Assembly (NCBI GenBank): GCA_913059105.1
Contig: CAJXRL010000087.1
Span: 1-9,452, forward strand
Origin: an uncultured Flavobacteriales bacterium
Lineage (GTDB): Bacteria; Bacteroidota; Bacteroidia; Flavobacteriales_E; Vicingaceae
Direction of reading: 5' to 3'
Length of the DNA stretch: 9,452 nt
Position 1 is the stretch's first letter; each line of letters opens with the position of its first letter. Of this stretch, positions 1 to 7,313 are shown piece after piece. Both the position numbers and the translations under genes were made by a program. Under the pieces are notes generated by a model that was not told the origin of the DNA, searched no databases, and worked only from the letters and a program-made list of their open reading frames with translations.

Positions 1-48
1 TCTACACAGAGTAGATCGTCGGCAGCGTCAGATGTGTATAAGAGACAG
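1..48 (+). other. Illumina Nextera adapter with i5 index (artefact)
   Basis: Not genomic. Bases 1-7 are the tail of the P5 primer (TCTACAC), 8-15 read AGAGTAGA (which I recognise as the Nextera i5 index 504), 16-29 read TCGTCGGCAGCGTC, and 30-48 are the 19-bp Tn5 mosaic end AGATGTGTATAAGAGACAG. The real sequence starts at base 49. The same 48 bases recur inverted at the right end of the window. Any protein prediction starting here picks up the spurious N-terminus MCIRDS. Confidence 0.98.
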
Positions 49-1702
49 TTGGTGGTTTAATATTTCGGCAGGTCGTTTGTTCACAAATTTGAGAGCAGAT
101 GCTAATTCACGACCATTTAGAGAAGAGACCATTGATCAAATTTTTGATGAGCGCTCAATTGTAACCGATCCTGTAACTATTTTTAATCCAGGCGATCCTA
201 TTCAGTTTGTTTTGCCTGGTCCAGGTTTAATAAATAATGGAGGAATTAGCCCGGTGTGGCACGATCACTATGCTAGAGAATATACATTTAAAACAAAATT
301 TACAAGGTTTTCTGAGTCGCAAAAGAACAAACTAAGTTTTGGTATTGAGCATAAGAGCACCGAATATCAGTGGGTAGATGTAAGTAGCCCTTGGATTGGA
401 GCTCCAATTCAAATTAACGATTCTACAACTTCACCTTCAACTAGTGTAGGTTCATCAAATGATATTTGGAAAGTGAATCCTTTCAACGGAGGTATTTTTG
501 TGAGTGACGAAGTTCGTTACCGTGGAATTATCGCCACTTTAGGAGCACGGTTAAATTATTGGGCACCAGGAAAATTTGCAGATGATGCTGTGGCTGACCC
601 AAACTCTCCTGTATTGGATCAAGTTCGTGAAGACTACATGGACAAAACAACGGGATTTTTTGGAAGAAGGGTTAAAGCGAGAATTTTACCAAGAATCAAT
701 GTTTCTTTTCCTGTCACAGAGAATAATGTATTGTACTTTAACTACAGTCACCAAATGCGATTGCCGCATCCACGGTTTGTTTATGCTGGTTTAGATGAAG
801 AGTTTCAAGACCGTTCTTTCTTATCGAGTTTAGGTAACCCCGATATTAACCCTGAGGTAAATATTTCATATGAAGTGGGGTACAAAACACAAATTACAAA
901 AGACATTGGTTTAACCTTAGCTGCTTTCAATAACAACCGTTTCGATTACATTGTACAACGAAGAGTCATTGTAAAAGATCAAACTGGAAGACCTGTTACG
1001 AAGCGGATGTATATTAACCAAGATTATGCTAGAATTTTTGGTTTAGAAGGAGGTTTTTCAATACGATATGCTAAGTATTTTAGAACCTTCTTGAACATGA
1101 CCTATCAAGTTGCTAGAGGAAAATCTAATTCTGCTCGAGAGTCTGGATTGCAAATTGAACAAACTGGAGCAATTGCTTTATCGTCAGAACAATATTTAGC
1201 ATTTGATAGACCTTGGGATGTAACTCTTGGCGTTGTGTTTAGCACAGATTCAACCTTTAAGATTAGAGGGAAATCTATTCCTGGTTTAAGAATATTTGCA
1301 TCGTTTAACTATGTTTCAGGCTTTAGATATACGCCGCTCAAACAAGAAGGGGTGAACAGTATTGGTCGACCTCAATTTATTCGGTTAGACGATCAATTTT
1401 TGCAAGAACAAGCCAGACCATGGTTTAATTCAGATTTAAAAATTAGCAAAAACATTTGGTTGTCGAAAGCTAAAAAATCTGGTTTAGTAGTGAGTTTAGA
1501 GATTCGAAACGTATTGAACATTCAAAACTCCCAAATTATAAATCCTGTAACAGGAAAAGCTTATGAGGTGGGAGATGATGTTCCAAACGAATGGAGAGAT
1601 CCAAGATTTATTGGACCTGAAGAAAGAGGTACACCTCCAGATGACCCATCAAGGTATCAAGCACCTAGACAGATTTTATATGGCATATCATTTAAATTTT
1701 AA
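49..1702 (+). CDS. TonB-dependent receptor, C-terminal beta-barrel part (5' truncated)
   Basis: Outer-membrane, energy-coupled importer for a large or scarce ligand, powered by TonB-ExbBD; the ligand cannot be told from sequence. About 550 residues are visible, first full codon at 50. They are barrel strands only: signal peptide, any N-terminal CarboxypepD_reg domain, TonB box and plug all lie beyond the adapter cut. Family members are usually 800-1100 residues, so a third or more is missing. Family signs are the motif GNPDINPE at bases 833-856 followed by an ExGYKTQI-type strand, alternating aromatic beta-strands throughout, and the ending RQILYGISFKF, whose terminal Phe is the usual barrel-assembly signal. 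A tail rich in N, P and G (INPVTGKAYEVGD) precedes the last strand, as in Bacteroidota receptors of the carboxypeptidase-regulatory-like class. The ATG at base 32 lies in adapter and is not a start. The stop is 10 bp before the PorV/PorQ-like start, so the two are probably co-transcribed. Confidence 0.93.
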
Positions 1703-1712
1703 AATGGGAGAT

Positions 1713-2735
1713 ATGAAAAATATAGCGATCCCTTTCATTTGCCTAGTTCTCTTAGTTTCTAGTGCTTCAGCTCAGCTTATACCCAATTTTGGAGCGCAGA
1801 GGGCAGGTTTATCGACGCTTTCATTTTTGAAGAACGACTTGAATCCAAGATCGGCAGCAATGGGAGGAGCAAGTATTGCTCTAGGAGCGGATGCTTTTTC
1901 CGCATATACTAACCCAGCTGCAACTGCAGATTTAAAGAGTTTTCACGGCGCATTAAGTAACTTATCCATTGGAGCAGGAATACAACAGTCGTATTTGTCA
2001 GTTTCTATTCCTCGGAAAAAGAATTTTTCAACCTTTGGGTTTTCGCTAAACATGCTGAATTCTGGAGCGATGGAAAAGCGAACTGAATTTCAACCAGAAG
2101 GAACGGGAGAAAAATTTTACGTGACTAACATGGCGTTGGGCGGAACATATGCGCAGCAATTGAGCGATATGTTTTCTGCAGGAATTACCATGAAGTTTAT
2201 TTACGAGCAAATTGATACCTACACCAATGCAACTGTTTCGGCAGATGTAAGTTTCTTGTATAAGACAGATTATAAAGACCTGAACTTTGCTGTAATGATT
2301 CAAAACTTTGGAGGAAGTTCTTCCATTAATGGAGATGATTTGCCAGAAGATTTTAATCGCAACTTAAATCCAACCGCGAATAATTACTCAGTTCCTACAG
2401 TGTTTAGTTTAGGAGCATCCATGGTTCCTTGGAAAATGAAGAAACAATCACTTCTGGTTGCCTTGCAGTTGAATCACCCATCAGATAATGCTGAAAATTA
2501 CCGTATTGGGTTGGAATATGAGTATATGAAATTGTTGTATGTAAGGACAGGGTATATGTTAAATGTATCTAGCCAGAGTTATCCAACATTTGGTTTTGGA
2601 TTAAGACATAGAGTAGGAGCGCATCCTATCTTTATCAACTACGCTGCAAATCCAACTGACTATTTAGGCATGCAACATACTGTTGGTGTGGCTTTTGGAA
2701 TTAATAAAATGGATCGAGAGAATGAAGAACGTTAG
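1713..2735 (+). CDS. PorV/PorQ-family outer-membrane beta-barrel protein
   Basis: A 340-residue FadL-like outer-membrane barrel of the PorV/PorQ family. Residues 1-20 form a signal peptide (MKN, hydrophobic core, then SSASA) with likely cleavage before Gln21. The family signature is at residues 43-70: LNPRSAAMGGASIALGADAF followed by SAYTNPAA, matching the usual 'ArAxGMGGAxxAxxxDAxAxxxNPA' pattern. The rest is alternating beta-strands ending in a short charged tail (DRENEER) instead of a terminal aromatic residue. The reading frame is open far upstream into the receptor gene, but the signal peptide fixes the start near 1713; ATG 1704 would add only three residues (MGD) and cannot be excluded. 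GGGAG lies just before 1713. PorV itself is a type IX secretion shuttle, but most family members are of unknown role. No secretion genes are adjacent and the PorV or PorQ hallmarks are not specific here, so I give no symbol. Its 3' end overlaps the lipoprotein gene. Confidence 0.87.
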   Translation: MKNIAIPFICLVLLVSSASAQLIPNFGAQRAGLSTLSFLKNDLNPRSAAMGGASIALGADAFSAYTNPAATADLKSFHGALSNLSIGAGIQQSYLSVSIPRKKNFSTFGFSLNMLNSGAMEKRTEFQPEGTGEKFYVTNMALGGTYAQQLSDMFSAGITMKFIYEQIDTYTNATVSADVSFLYKTDYKDLNFAVMIQNFGGSSSINGDDLPEDFNRNLNPTANNYSVPTVFSLGASMVPWKMKKQSLLVALQLNHPSDNAENYRIGLEYEYMKLLYVRTGYMLNVSSQSYPTFGFGLRHRVGAHPIFINYAANPTDYLGMQHTVGVAFGINKMDRENEER

Positions 2736-3903
2736 CATAAAAACAATTGGTTTTGCAGTCATGATGGTTTTTCTTTCAAGCTGCGAAACCTATTTCGGAG
2801 ATGAAACGGATTTATCATTCATAGAACTTCCTGAACAGAGTTTTAGAGAAGTAGCCTATGTGCCGGTTCAGCCTATTTTAAATCAGTTTGCTTCACCAAC
2901 CGATGTTGTTGCTGGTTTCGATGAATTGATTTATGTGGTAGATAATGGAAGTCAAGAAGTAATTGCATTGGATCAAAGTGGTAGGGAGTTGGGAAGAAAG
3001 TTCATTCAAGGTGCTAAAACTATGGCACAAGACAGGAGCCTAGATCTATTGGTGATCGGAACCATTACAGATACTGCAAATTCAAGCATTGTTAGAAGTT
3101 GTATTTATCGTCTTGATTTGTCAACATCAATGGGTTACGGGTTGCGGTTTGCGGAATTTACAGATACCATCATTCATCCGTTCTATTTCAAATCATCTAC
3201 TATAACAAGCGATCAAGATGTTAGTTTAAATAACATTGCCGTATTATCTGATAACTCATTCTATGTTACTAGAACAGGCCCAAGAACAACGCCTACTAGA
3301 GACGATGCTATTTTGCTATTTGACAATACAGGTAAGTTCATAACCCCTCTAGAGGTTACGGATAGCAGAGGTGCTATTTTTCGGGATTTTTTCAAAAATC
3401 CAATAGGCATTACAAGTTTGGTAAAACCACCTCAAATTAATGTAGACTCTCGAGGGGACTTTATTTTCACCTCTGTTGACCCTAATGGAGTGTTGAAGGT
3501 TCAGTACATTGAGAAACTAGAATCGGTTGATGGAACTGCCTATACTCCGAAAGTAAATTTTAGTGCCGATACTTCATTGGCGAGTAGCTTTATTAACGAA
3601 CCGTTTAAATTCGACCGACCTGTTGATGTGGAATACGCAGGAGATGGAACGAACTACATCTTTGTAATAGATGCTGAAAAAGATTCATTGTATCAATTTA
3701 CTGCAAATGGTTTAGAAGGAGTTGAGCCTCCTCCAGCTTCAGGTCAAACAAAGTTTATTAATACTTCTTTCGGAGGTACAGGAATAGGAGCGTCACAATT
3801 CAACGAACCCAGTGCTATAGCTTATAAAAGCAGAGTTTTGTACGTAGCAGATAAAGGAAATGGTAGAGTATTGCGATTTAAATTGACCTTAGATATTCAG
3901 TAA
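2722..3903 (+). CDS. NHL-repeat beta-propeller lipoprotein
   Basis: A 393-residue predicted lipoprotein. The N-terminus MKNVSIKTIG plus a hydrophobic stretch ends in the lipobox LSSC with Cys21 as the lipidated residue. The next residues (ETYFGDETD) are acid-rich, resembling the export signal that sends Bacteroidota lipoproteins to the cell surface; surface display is inference. The body looks like a beta-propeller. NHL-like blades are clearest at about residues 55-92 (SPTDV, then IYVVDNGSQEVIALD), 291-335 (FDRPVDVEY, then IFVIDAEKDSLYQF) and 360-390 (FNEPSAIAY, then LYVADKGNGRVLRF). Such domains usually bind proteins or glycans. ATG 2722 is chosen because it gives the signal peptide; the longer open frame from 2683 would bury it. 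It overlaps the PorV/PorQ-like gene by 14 bp, implying translational coupling and a shared job. It is not SusD-like: there is no TPR helical pattern. Confidence 0.85.
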   Translation: MKNVSIKTIGFAVMMVFLSSCETYFGDETDLSFIELPEQSFREVAYVPVQPILNQFASPTDVVAGFDELIYVVDNGSQEVIALDQSGRELGRKFIQGAKTMAQDRSLDLLVIGTITDTANSSIVRSCIYRLDLSTSMGYGLRFAEFTDTIIHPFYFKSSTITSDQDVSLNNIAVLSDNSFYVTRTGPRTTPTRDDAILLFDNTGKFITPLEVTDSRGAIFRDFFKNPIGITSLVKPPQINVDSRGDFIFTSVDPNGVLKVQYIEKLESVDGTAYTPKVNFSADTSLASSFINEPFKFDRPVDVEYAGDGTNYIFVIDAEKDSLYQFTANGLEGVEPPPASGQTKFINTSFGGTGIGASQFNEPSAIAYKSRVLYVADKGNGRVLRFKLTLDIQ

Positions 3904-3908
3904 TATCT
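3891..3908. terminator. Possible short bidirectional hairpin between convergent genes
   Basis: AGATATT (3891-3897), loop CAGT, then AATATCT (3902-3908) form a perfect 7-bp stem lying across the lipoprotein stop codon and reaching the first base of the iron-sulfur gene's stop. The two convergent genes are only 4 bp apart, so some signal here is expected. The stem is almost all A/T and lacks a proper T-run, so termination activity is doubtful. Confidence 0.3.
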
Positions 3909-4333
3909 TATCCTTTAAACCCAATTTTCACATGTGAGCCGTCACAATAAGGTTTGTTGGCAGAAGCTCCACATCTGCAAAAAGCAGCTTTGCTTTTCAT
4001 TTCTTTTTTTCCATTGCTATCCGTTATTTCCATTGAACCACTAATTATCAATGGACCATTCTCTGCAACATTTACTAAGGTTGAAGAGTTGATTTCATCG
4101 TTGGCTTTGTCATTCTTCATAATGTAACTCAGCGCACCTGAAGGGCATTTGTCAATTTGAGCCTTTAATTCATCTGTCGTTGCATTCTCAGCAGTTATCC
4201 AAGGTTTCTTATTGGGATCATAAACATTCGGTAGCTTAGAAACGCAAACTTTAGCATGAATGCATTTTGCCGGTTTCCAAACTACTGTTAGCTCTCCGTT
4301 TGAATATTCTTTTGTTATTTCTTTTTGACTCAT
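3908..4333 (-). CDS. Iron-sulfur protein: Fer4_19 (YjdI-like) domain plus CDGSH domain
   Basis: A 141-residue soluble protein with two predicted metal-cluster domains. Residues 15-72 match the YjdI-like Fer4_19 family: KCIHAKVC (Cys24, Cys30), then NKKPWI, then DKCPSGALSY (Cys63); this family is annotated as a divergent mono-cluster [4Fe-4S] domain. Residues 88-141 carry a CDGSH domain: CRCGASANKPYCDGSH fits C-x-C-x2-S-x3-P-x-CDGSH, giving Cys119, Cys121, Cys130 and His134 as the three-Cys, one-His ligands of a [2Fe-2S] cluster. CDGSH proteins act in redox sensing and iron-sulfur transfer; the physiological role of this arrangement is not known to me. There is no signal peptide, so it is cytoplasmic. 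The ATG at 4333 starts a clean N-terminus (MSQKEITKEY). It is monocistronic, converging on the envelope operon, with a promoter-like site about 60 bp upstream. Confidence 0.9.
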   Translation of the reverse strand: MSQKEITKEYSNGELTVVWKPAKCIHAKVCVSKLPNVYDPNKKPWITAENATTDELKAQIDKCPSGALSYIMKNDKANDEINSSTLVNVAENGPLIISGSMEITDSNGKKEMKSKAAFCRCGASANKPYCDGSHVKIGFKG

Positions 4334-4392
4334 GATTCTAATATTTTTGAAAGTGCGGCAAGTAGTGCTGAATGATAGGCATATTGCTCTTC

Positions 4393-4423
4393 CAAATATA
4401 AGACGCGTAACTCTATTTTACAA
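4393..4423 (-). promoter_or_regulatory. Bacteroidota-type promoter for the iron-sulfur gene
   Basis: Read on the - strand, TTG (4423-4421) is followed after 20 bp by TATATTTG (4400-4393), a perfect match to the TAnnTTTG -7 box used by the Bacteroidota primary sigma factor. Transcription would begin near 4387, leaving a leader of about 54 nt before the ATG at 4333. Spacing is one base longer than the common TTTG-N19 layout. Confidence 0.55.
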
Positions 4424-4459
4424 CCTGTTCATCTATAATCGGTTCATTGACTATTTGAG

Positions 4460-4534
4460 CCGTCATAGAGAAAGAGGCTACGACTGCGGCAAGCTGGTTG
4501 TCATCGAATAGATTGCTTCGTTCCTCGCAATAAC
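4460..4534. repeat. Degenerate REP-like palindromic repeat
   Basis: The right arm (4510-4534) reads on the - strand as GTTATTGCGAGGAACGAAGC followed by AATCT. This resembles a dispersed palindromic repeat I recall from many bacterial genomes, including Bacteroidota (GTCATTGCGAGGAACGAAGC, then AATCT). The left arm (4460-4495), starting CCGTCAT and ending GCAAGCT, is an eroded inverted copy: GTCAT, AGGCTACGA and CAAGCT line up with GTTAT, AGGAACGA and CAATCT. A short inner palindrome (ATTGC 4512-4516, GCAAT 4527-4531) is intact. The identification is from memory of the core sequence; copy number in this genome cannot be seen. Confidence 0.5.
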
Positions 4535-4611
4535 TTTACGATGAACAAGTTTCGTAATTCATATATTCGCAATTTGCACGGGCAGCGTGACAGTATAATT
4601 GAACAGCTACC

Positions 4612-6066
4612 TTAAAAATTCGGATAGCCAACCGCTTCAAAGTCCCAAAGCTCAGGAAGAATAAAATAAACGATGAATGTTAAAACAACAATAGAGATGA
4701 TGTTTAACCAAACTCCTGCTCGAATCATGTCAGACATTTTGATGTAACCCGACCCAAAGACCAATGCATTAGGGGCGGTAGCCACCGGCAGCATGAAAGC
4801 GCAAGAAGCTGCAACTGTTGCAGCAGCTAACAGCAGAAATGGATGAATATCTATGACAATAGCCAAAGCGGCAAGTATGGGAAGAAGTATTGCTGTAGTT
4901 GCTAAATTGGATGTTATTTCCGTGAGAAAATTAACGGAAGTAATAATTACAAATACCACTATAAAAACAGAAACACCTTGAAGTACATTTAGTTGATTTC
5001 CTACCCAAGCAGCTAAGCCGCTATCTGCAAAACCAATCGCTAAAGCTATTCCTCCGCCAAATAATAATAAGACGCCCCATGGAAGTTGCACCGCATCTTG
5101 CCAAGTCAATAATTTTTGACCTTTTTTACTAGAAGGGATAATGAATAGAGCAACTGCTGCAATTAGCGCAATAATTGTATCATCAATGTTTGGAATAAAT
5201 TGTTTGAGCAGAAAAGAACGAGAAATCCATGCAAAAGCTGTCAACAGAAAAACGACTAAAACAGTTTTCTCCTCTCGGCTCATTGTGCCTAATTCTTTGA
5301 GTTGTTCCTCTATTATTTTTCTACCTCCGGGGAATTCTTGACCTTTCAGCTTAAAGGCTACTTTTCCTAAGTATGCCCAACATATAAAAAGTAGAAGGAG
5401 GCTGATTGGCAGTCCAAATGTAAACCACTGCAAAAAGGAAATTTCGATGCCATATAACTCCTGTACTACTCCTGCAAAAATTAAATTGGGCGGAGTTCCA
5501 ATTAAAGTAGCCGTGCCACCAATAGAGGCACTATAGGCAATTGAAAGCATCAGCGCTTTGCCAAAAGTAGTGTCTTTTTTTAGTGAATTACCACCGTTTA
5601 ATTGAGTAATGACCGCCATGCCAATCGGAAGCATCATGACGGTTGTGGCAGTATTGGAGATCCACATGGATAATAAAGCTGTGCTTAACATAAAACCCAA
5701 CATAATGTTGATGAGGCTTGTGCCTATAATTTTTATGATGTAAAGGGCTATTCTTTTATGAAGTTGCCATTTCTCAATAGCAATTGCTAGAATGAAGCCA
5801 CCAACAAAAAGGAAAATAAATTTGTGTCCATAAGCTGCTCCTGTTTCTTTTAAACCCAACGCCCCTGAAAGAGGGAAGAGTATTAGGGGTAAGAGAGATG
5901 TCATTTCGATGGGAATTGCTTCGGTGACCCACCAAATCGCAATCCACAACGTGATACCCATAACGCTTCTTCCTTGCTCAGAGAGACCTTCAGGATGAAC
6001 AAAAAAATAAATGAATAGAAAACAAAGAGGACCTAAGAGTAAGCCAATATTTTTCTTGGTCTGCAT
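4612..6066 (-). CDS. SLC13/DASS-family sodium:dicarboxylate (divalent anion) symporter
   Basis: A 484-residue inner-membrane transporter of the divalent anion:Na+ symporter family (CitT/INDY/SLC13), with about 11 hydrophobic segments. Na+-driven uptake of C4-dicarboxylates such as succinate or malate is most likely; sulfate or citrate cannot be excluded. Visible motifs are WWVTEAIPIEMTSLLPLILFP (split across 45-65), the first sodium/substrate motif SNTATT at 137-142, GTATLIGTPPN at 184-194, the second motif TSNLATT at 385-391, and the C-terminal family signature PVATAPNALVFGSG at 427-440. The second motif is SNL, not SNT; SNV and similar variants occur in functional members, so this is not a defect. 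Length is normal and both inverted-repeat halves are present. Start: ATG 6066 gives MQTKKNIGLL just before the first helix. It stands alone, with 237 bp upstream and 278 bp downstream. Confidence 0.93.
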   Translation of the reverse strand: MQTKKNIGLLLGPLCFLFIYFFVHPEGLSEQGRSVMGITLWIAIWWVTEAIPIEMTSLLPLILFPLSGALGLKETGAAYGHKFIFLFVGGFILAIAIEKWQLHKRIALYIIKIIGTSLINIMLGFMLSTALLSMWISNTATTVMMLPIGMAVITQLNGGNSLKKDTTFGKALMLSIAYSASIGGTATLIGTPPNLIFAGVVQELYGIEISFLQWFTFGLPISLLLLFICWAYLGKVAFKLKGQEFPGGRKIIEEQLKELGTMSREEKTVLVVFLLTAFAWISRSFLLKQFIPNIDDTIIALIAAVALFIIPSSKKGQKLLTWQDAVQLPWGVLLLFGGGIALAIGFADSGLAAWVGNQLNVLQGVSVFIVVFVIITSVNFLTEITSNLATTAILLPILAALAIVIDIHPFLLLAAATVAASCAFMLPVATAPNALVFGSGYIKMSDMIRAGVWLNIISIVVLTFIVYFILPELWDFEAVGYPNF

Positions 6067-6303
6067 GCATTAAAACTAAACTTATTTGTTGAAGCTTCAA
6101 ACAGCAATTTCTTCAATCACCGATAATTCAGGACTGGAAGCCACTACTACCTTAAGAGGGGAGTTGTTATTACAGTTGATTTTAGAGTTGTTAGCTATTG
6201 TTCCGCTTCCGTAATTTTCATTTTTGCCTTGCTAATGGCAGTATATTTTAAACAAAATATTCAAAACGGTATAATTGCGTTTTTCTTTAGCTGCAAGCTT
6301 TTG
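6067..6303. other. Intergenic region, 237 bp
   Basis: It lies between the transporter start and the glycosyltransferase stop, both on the - strand. Besides the putative promoter/palindrome at its left end I see no gene with a start codon and no T-tailed hairpin. A stop-free - strand frame at 6097-6231 has no ATG and low-complexity, Asn-rich translation, so I do not call it. It should contain the 3' end of the DUF62-ABM-GT2 transcript. Confidence 0.5.
6071..6101 (-). promoter_or_regulatory. Possible promoter and palindromic site at the transporter start
   Basis: On the - strand TTTG (6101-6098), a 19-bp spacer and TAGTTTTA (6078-6071) match the Bacteroidota promoter with one mismatch in the -7 box. 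The -7 box ends only 4 bp before the start codon, so transcription would begin at or beside the ATG, giving a leaderless mRNA. A perfect 12-bp palindrome TTGAAGCTTCAA (6089-6100) overlaps the -33 element and could be an operator. Confidence 0.3.
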
Positions 6304-7311
6304 CTAACTAAAAAAGAAAAAGTCTTGACCTTCTTTTAAATTCAAATTTTCTAAAAACCCAATGATTTCAGCTTTTGCATCTCGTAACGCTACTGTCACA
6401 ATTATTTGGGGGTTATCTTTTGTAGCAATGCTTTCAAAAGATTCCATCAGTTGATCGTAAATCTCCTTTCCATTTTTGTTGGGGTTGTTGCTCACCCATG
6501 TAAAAGGAATGTTTTGAGTTTGTAGTTTTTTGGCTAAATCCTTCCCTTTTTTGCCGGCACCCCAAACCACTAGAGGTCTGTCTATGTTGTGCTTTAAAGC
6601 TAAAAAGTAACGCAACTTTATATCAAAAAAGGTATAGGCTGCATAGTTCTCATCGTTTCTGCTACTTCGTTCTTGATGGTCTCGCCAAAGGTGAGTGACG
6701 GCATCTACTGAAGTAACGTTCAACCCAGCTTTGCACATTCGAAAAACGAGGTCATAATCTTCCGGATAAATCTCAGAGTTGAAATCGCCACATTTTTCAA
6801 AATCAGAACGAAAAAGCAACCAATTGGGCGAAGCAATGACACATTCTTTAAACAGTTCTTTCCAATGTGAATTTGTATCGCACAGTTCGTTCAACCAATT
6901 CTCGTAATTCAAGTACCCCTCATTTACACCCTCAGCAGCAAAGTATTCTACCTTTCCTGTTACAACATTCCCTTCGCCAACTTCAAGTAGTTTCGCTTTT
7001 AATAACGATAGTTTATCGGGTAGCATTAAATCATCTGCATCCATGCGATGAATTAGTTTGCCGTGGCTTATAGCATAACCAGTTTTTAAAGCGTCAATAA
7101 TTCCACTTCCTCTATTATCCATGTATTGAATGCGTTCATCTACAGCGCTAAACCAATTTAAAATATCTTCGCTATTGTCGTTTGAACCATCATTTACCGC
7201 AATTAATTCCCAATTGCTCTCTGTTTGATTTTGAATACTAATAATGCAATCTTCGAGATATAGTCCGGCATTTTTTACCGGCATGATGATCGATATTAGT
7301 TCGTTTCCCAT
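6304..7311 (-). CDS. Family 2 glycosyltransferase with C-terminal Rossmann-like domain
   Basis: A 335-residue cytoplasmic or membrane-associated enzyme predicted to transfer a sugar from a nucleotide sugar to a glycan or lipid acceptor, probably for surface polysaccharide; donor and acceptor are unknown. Residues 5-110 are a GT-A fold: ISIIMPVKNAGLYLEDCI (7-24), then VNDGSNDNSEDI (39-50), then HRMDADDLMLPDK (88-100), where DAD is the metal-binding DxD. PEDYDLVFRM (183-192) holds the ED pair in the expected catalytic-base position. After the GT2 core, residues 245-335 form a second domain starting RPLVVWGAGKKGKDLAKKL, a glycine-rich beta-alpha nucleotide-binding-like turn, and ending in FFFFS. 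There are no transmembrane helices. It starts 2 bp after the ABM gene stop (TAA, CT, ATG), so it is translationally linked to ABM and DUF62. No other polysaccharide genes are in view. Confidence 0.9.
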   Translation of the reverse strand: MGNELISIIMPVKNAGLYLEDCIISIQNQTESNWELIAVNDGSNDNSEDILNWFSAVDERIQYMDNRGSGIIDALKTGYAISHGKLIHRMDADDLMLPDKLSLLKAKLLEVGEGNVVTGKVEYFAAEGVNEGYLNYENWLNELCDTNSHWKELFKECVIASPNWLLFRSDFEKCGDFNSEIYPEDYDLVFRMCKAGLNVTSVDAVTHLWRDHQERSSRNDENYAAYTFFDIKLRYFLALKHNIDRPLVVWGAGKKGKDLAKKLQTQNIPFTWVSNNPNKNGKEIYDQLMESFESIATKDNPQIIVTVALRDAKAEIIGFLENLNLKEGQDFFFFS

Positions 7312-7313
7312 AG

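Larger units (their letters stand above)
4334..4611. other. Intergenic region, 278 bp
   Basis: It separates two - strand genes: the iron-sulfur gene's upstream side and the transporter's 3' side. It holds the iron-sulfur gene promoter (4393-4423) and a degenerate palindromic repeat (4460-4534), with an outer inverted pair TGTTCATC (4426-4433) and GATGAACA (4540-4547). I see no convincing open reading frame, tRNA or strong T-tailed terminator in the remainder (4548-4611). Confidence 0.6.

Noticed and set aside
1563..1712. Upstream extension of the PorV/PorQ-like protein by about 50 residues into the receptor gene
   Set aside because: The extension would place a hydrophilic, out-of-frame receptor sequence before a clear signal peptide.
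2046..2303. 85-codon - strand open frame inside the PorV/PorQ-like gene
   Set aside because: It lies wholly opposite a well-supported coding region, is rich in Cys, His and Ile as antisense frames often are, and has no family resemblance. The short opposite-strand frames at 5141-5341, 6867-7073, 7456-7650 and 7889-8128 fail for the same reason.
1713..2735. Assignment of the barrel protein as type IX secretion component PorV or PorQ
   Set aside because: It belongs to the broad family, but no other secretion genes or T9SS C-terminal sorting domains are in view, so the specific function is not supported.
2722..3903. SusD-like partner of the TonB receptor
   Set aside because: The lipoprotein has propeller-type beta repeats (YVVDNGSQEVIALD, YVADKGNGRVLRF) and no TPR-like helical pattern of SusD.
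6097..6231. Stop-free - strand frame, about 44 codons, between the transporter and the GT2 gene
   Set aside because: It has no ATG and no recognisable family, and its Asn/Ser-rich translation looks like chance in AT-rich DNA.
6239..6308. Intrinsic terminator for the DUF62-ABM-GT2 operon
   Set aside because: Only a 5-bp stem (TTAGC/GCTAA on the - strand) with a long loop and no following T-run is visible.
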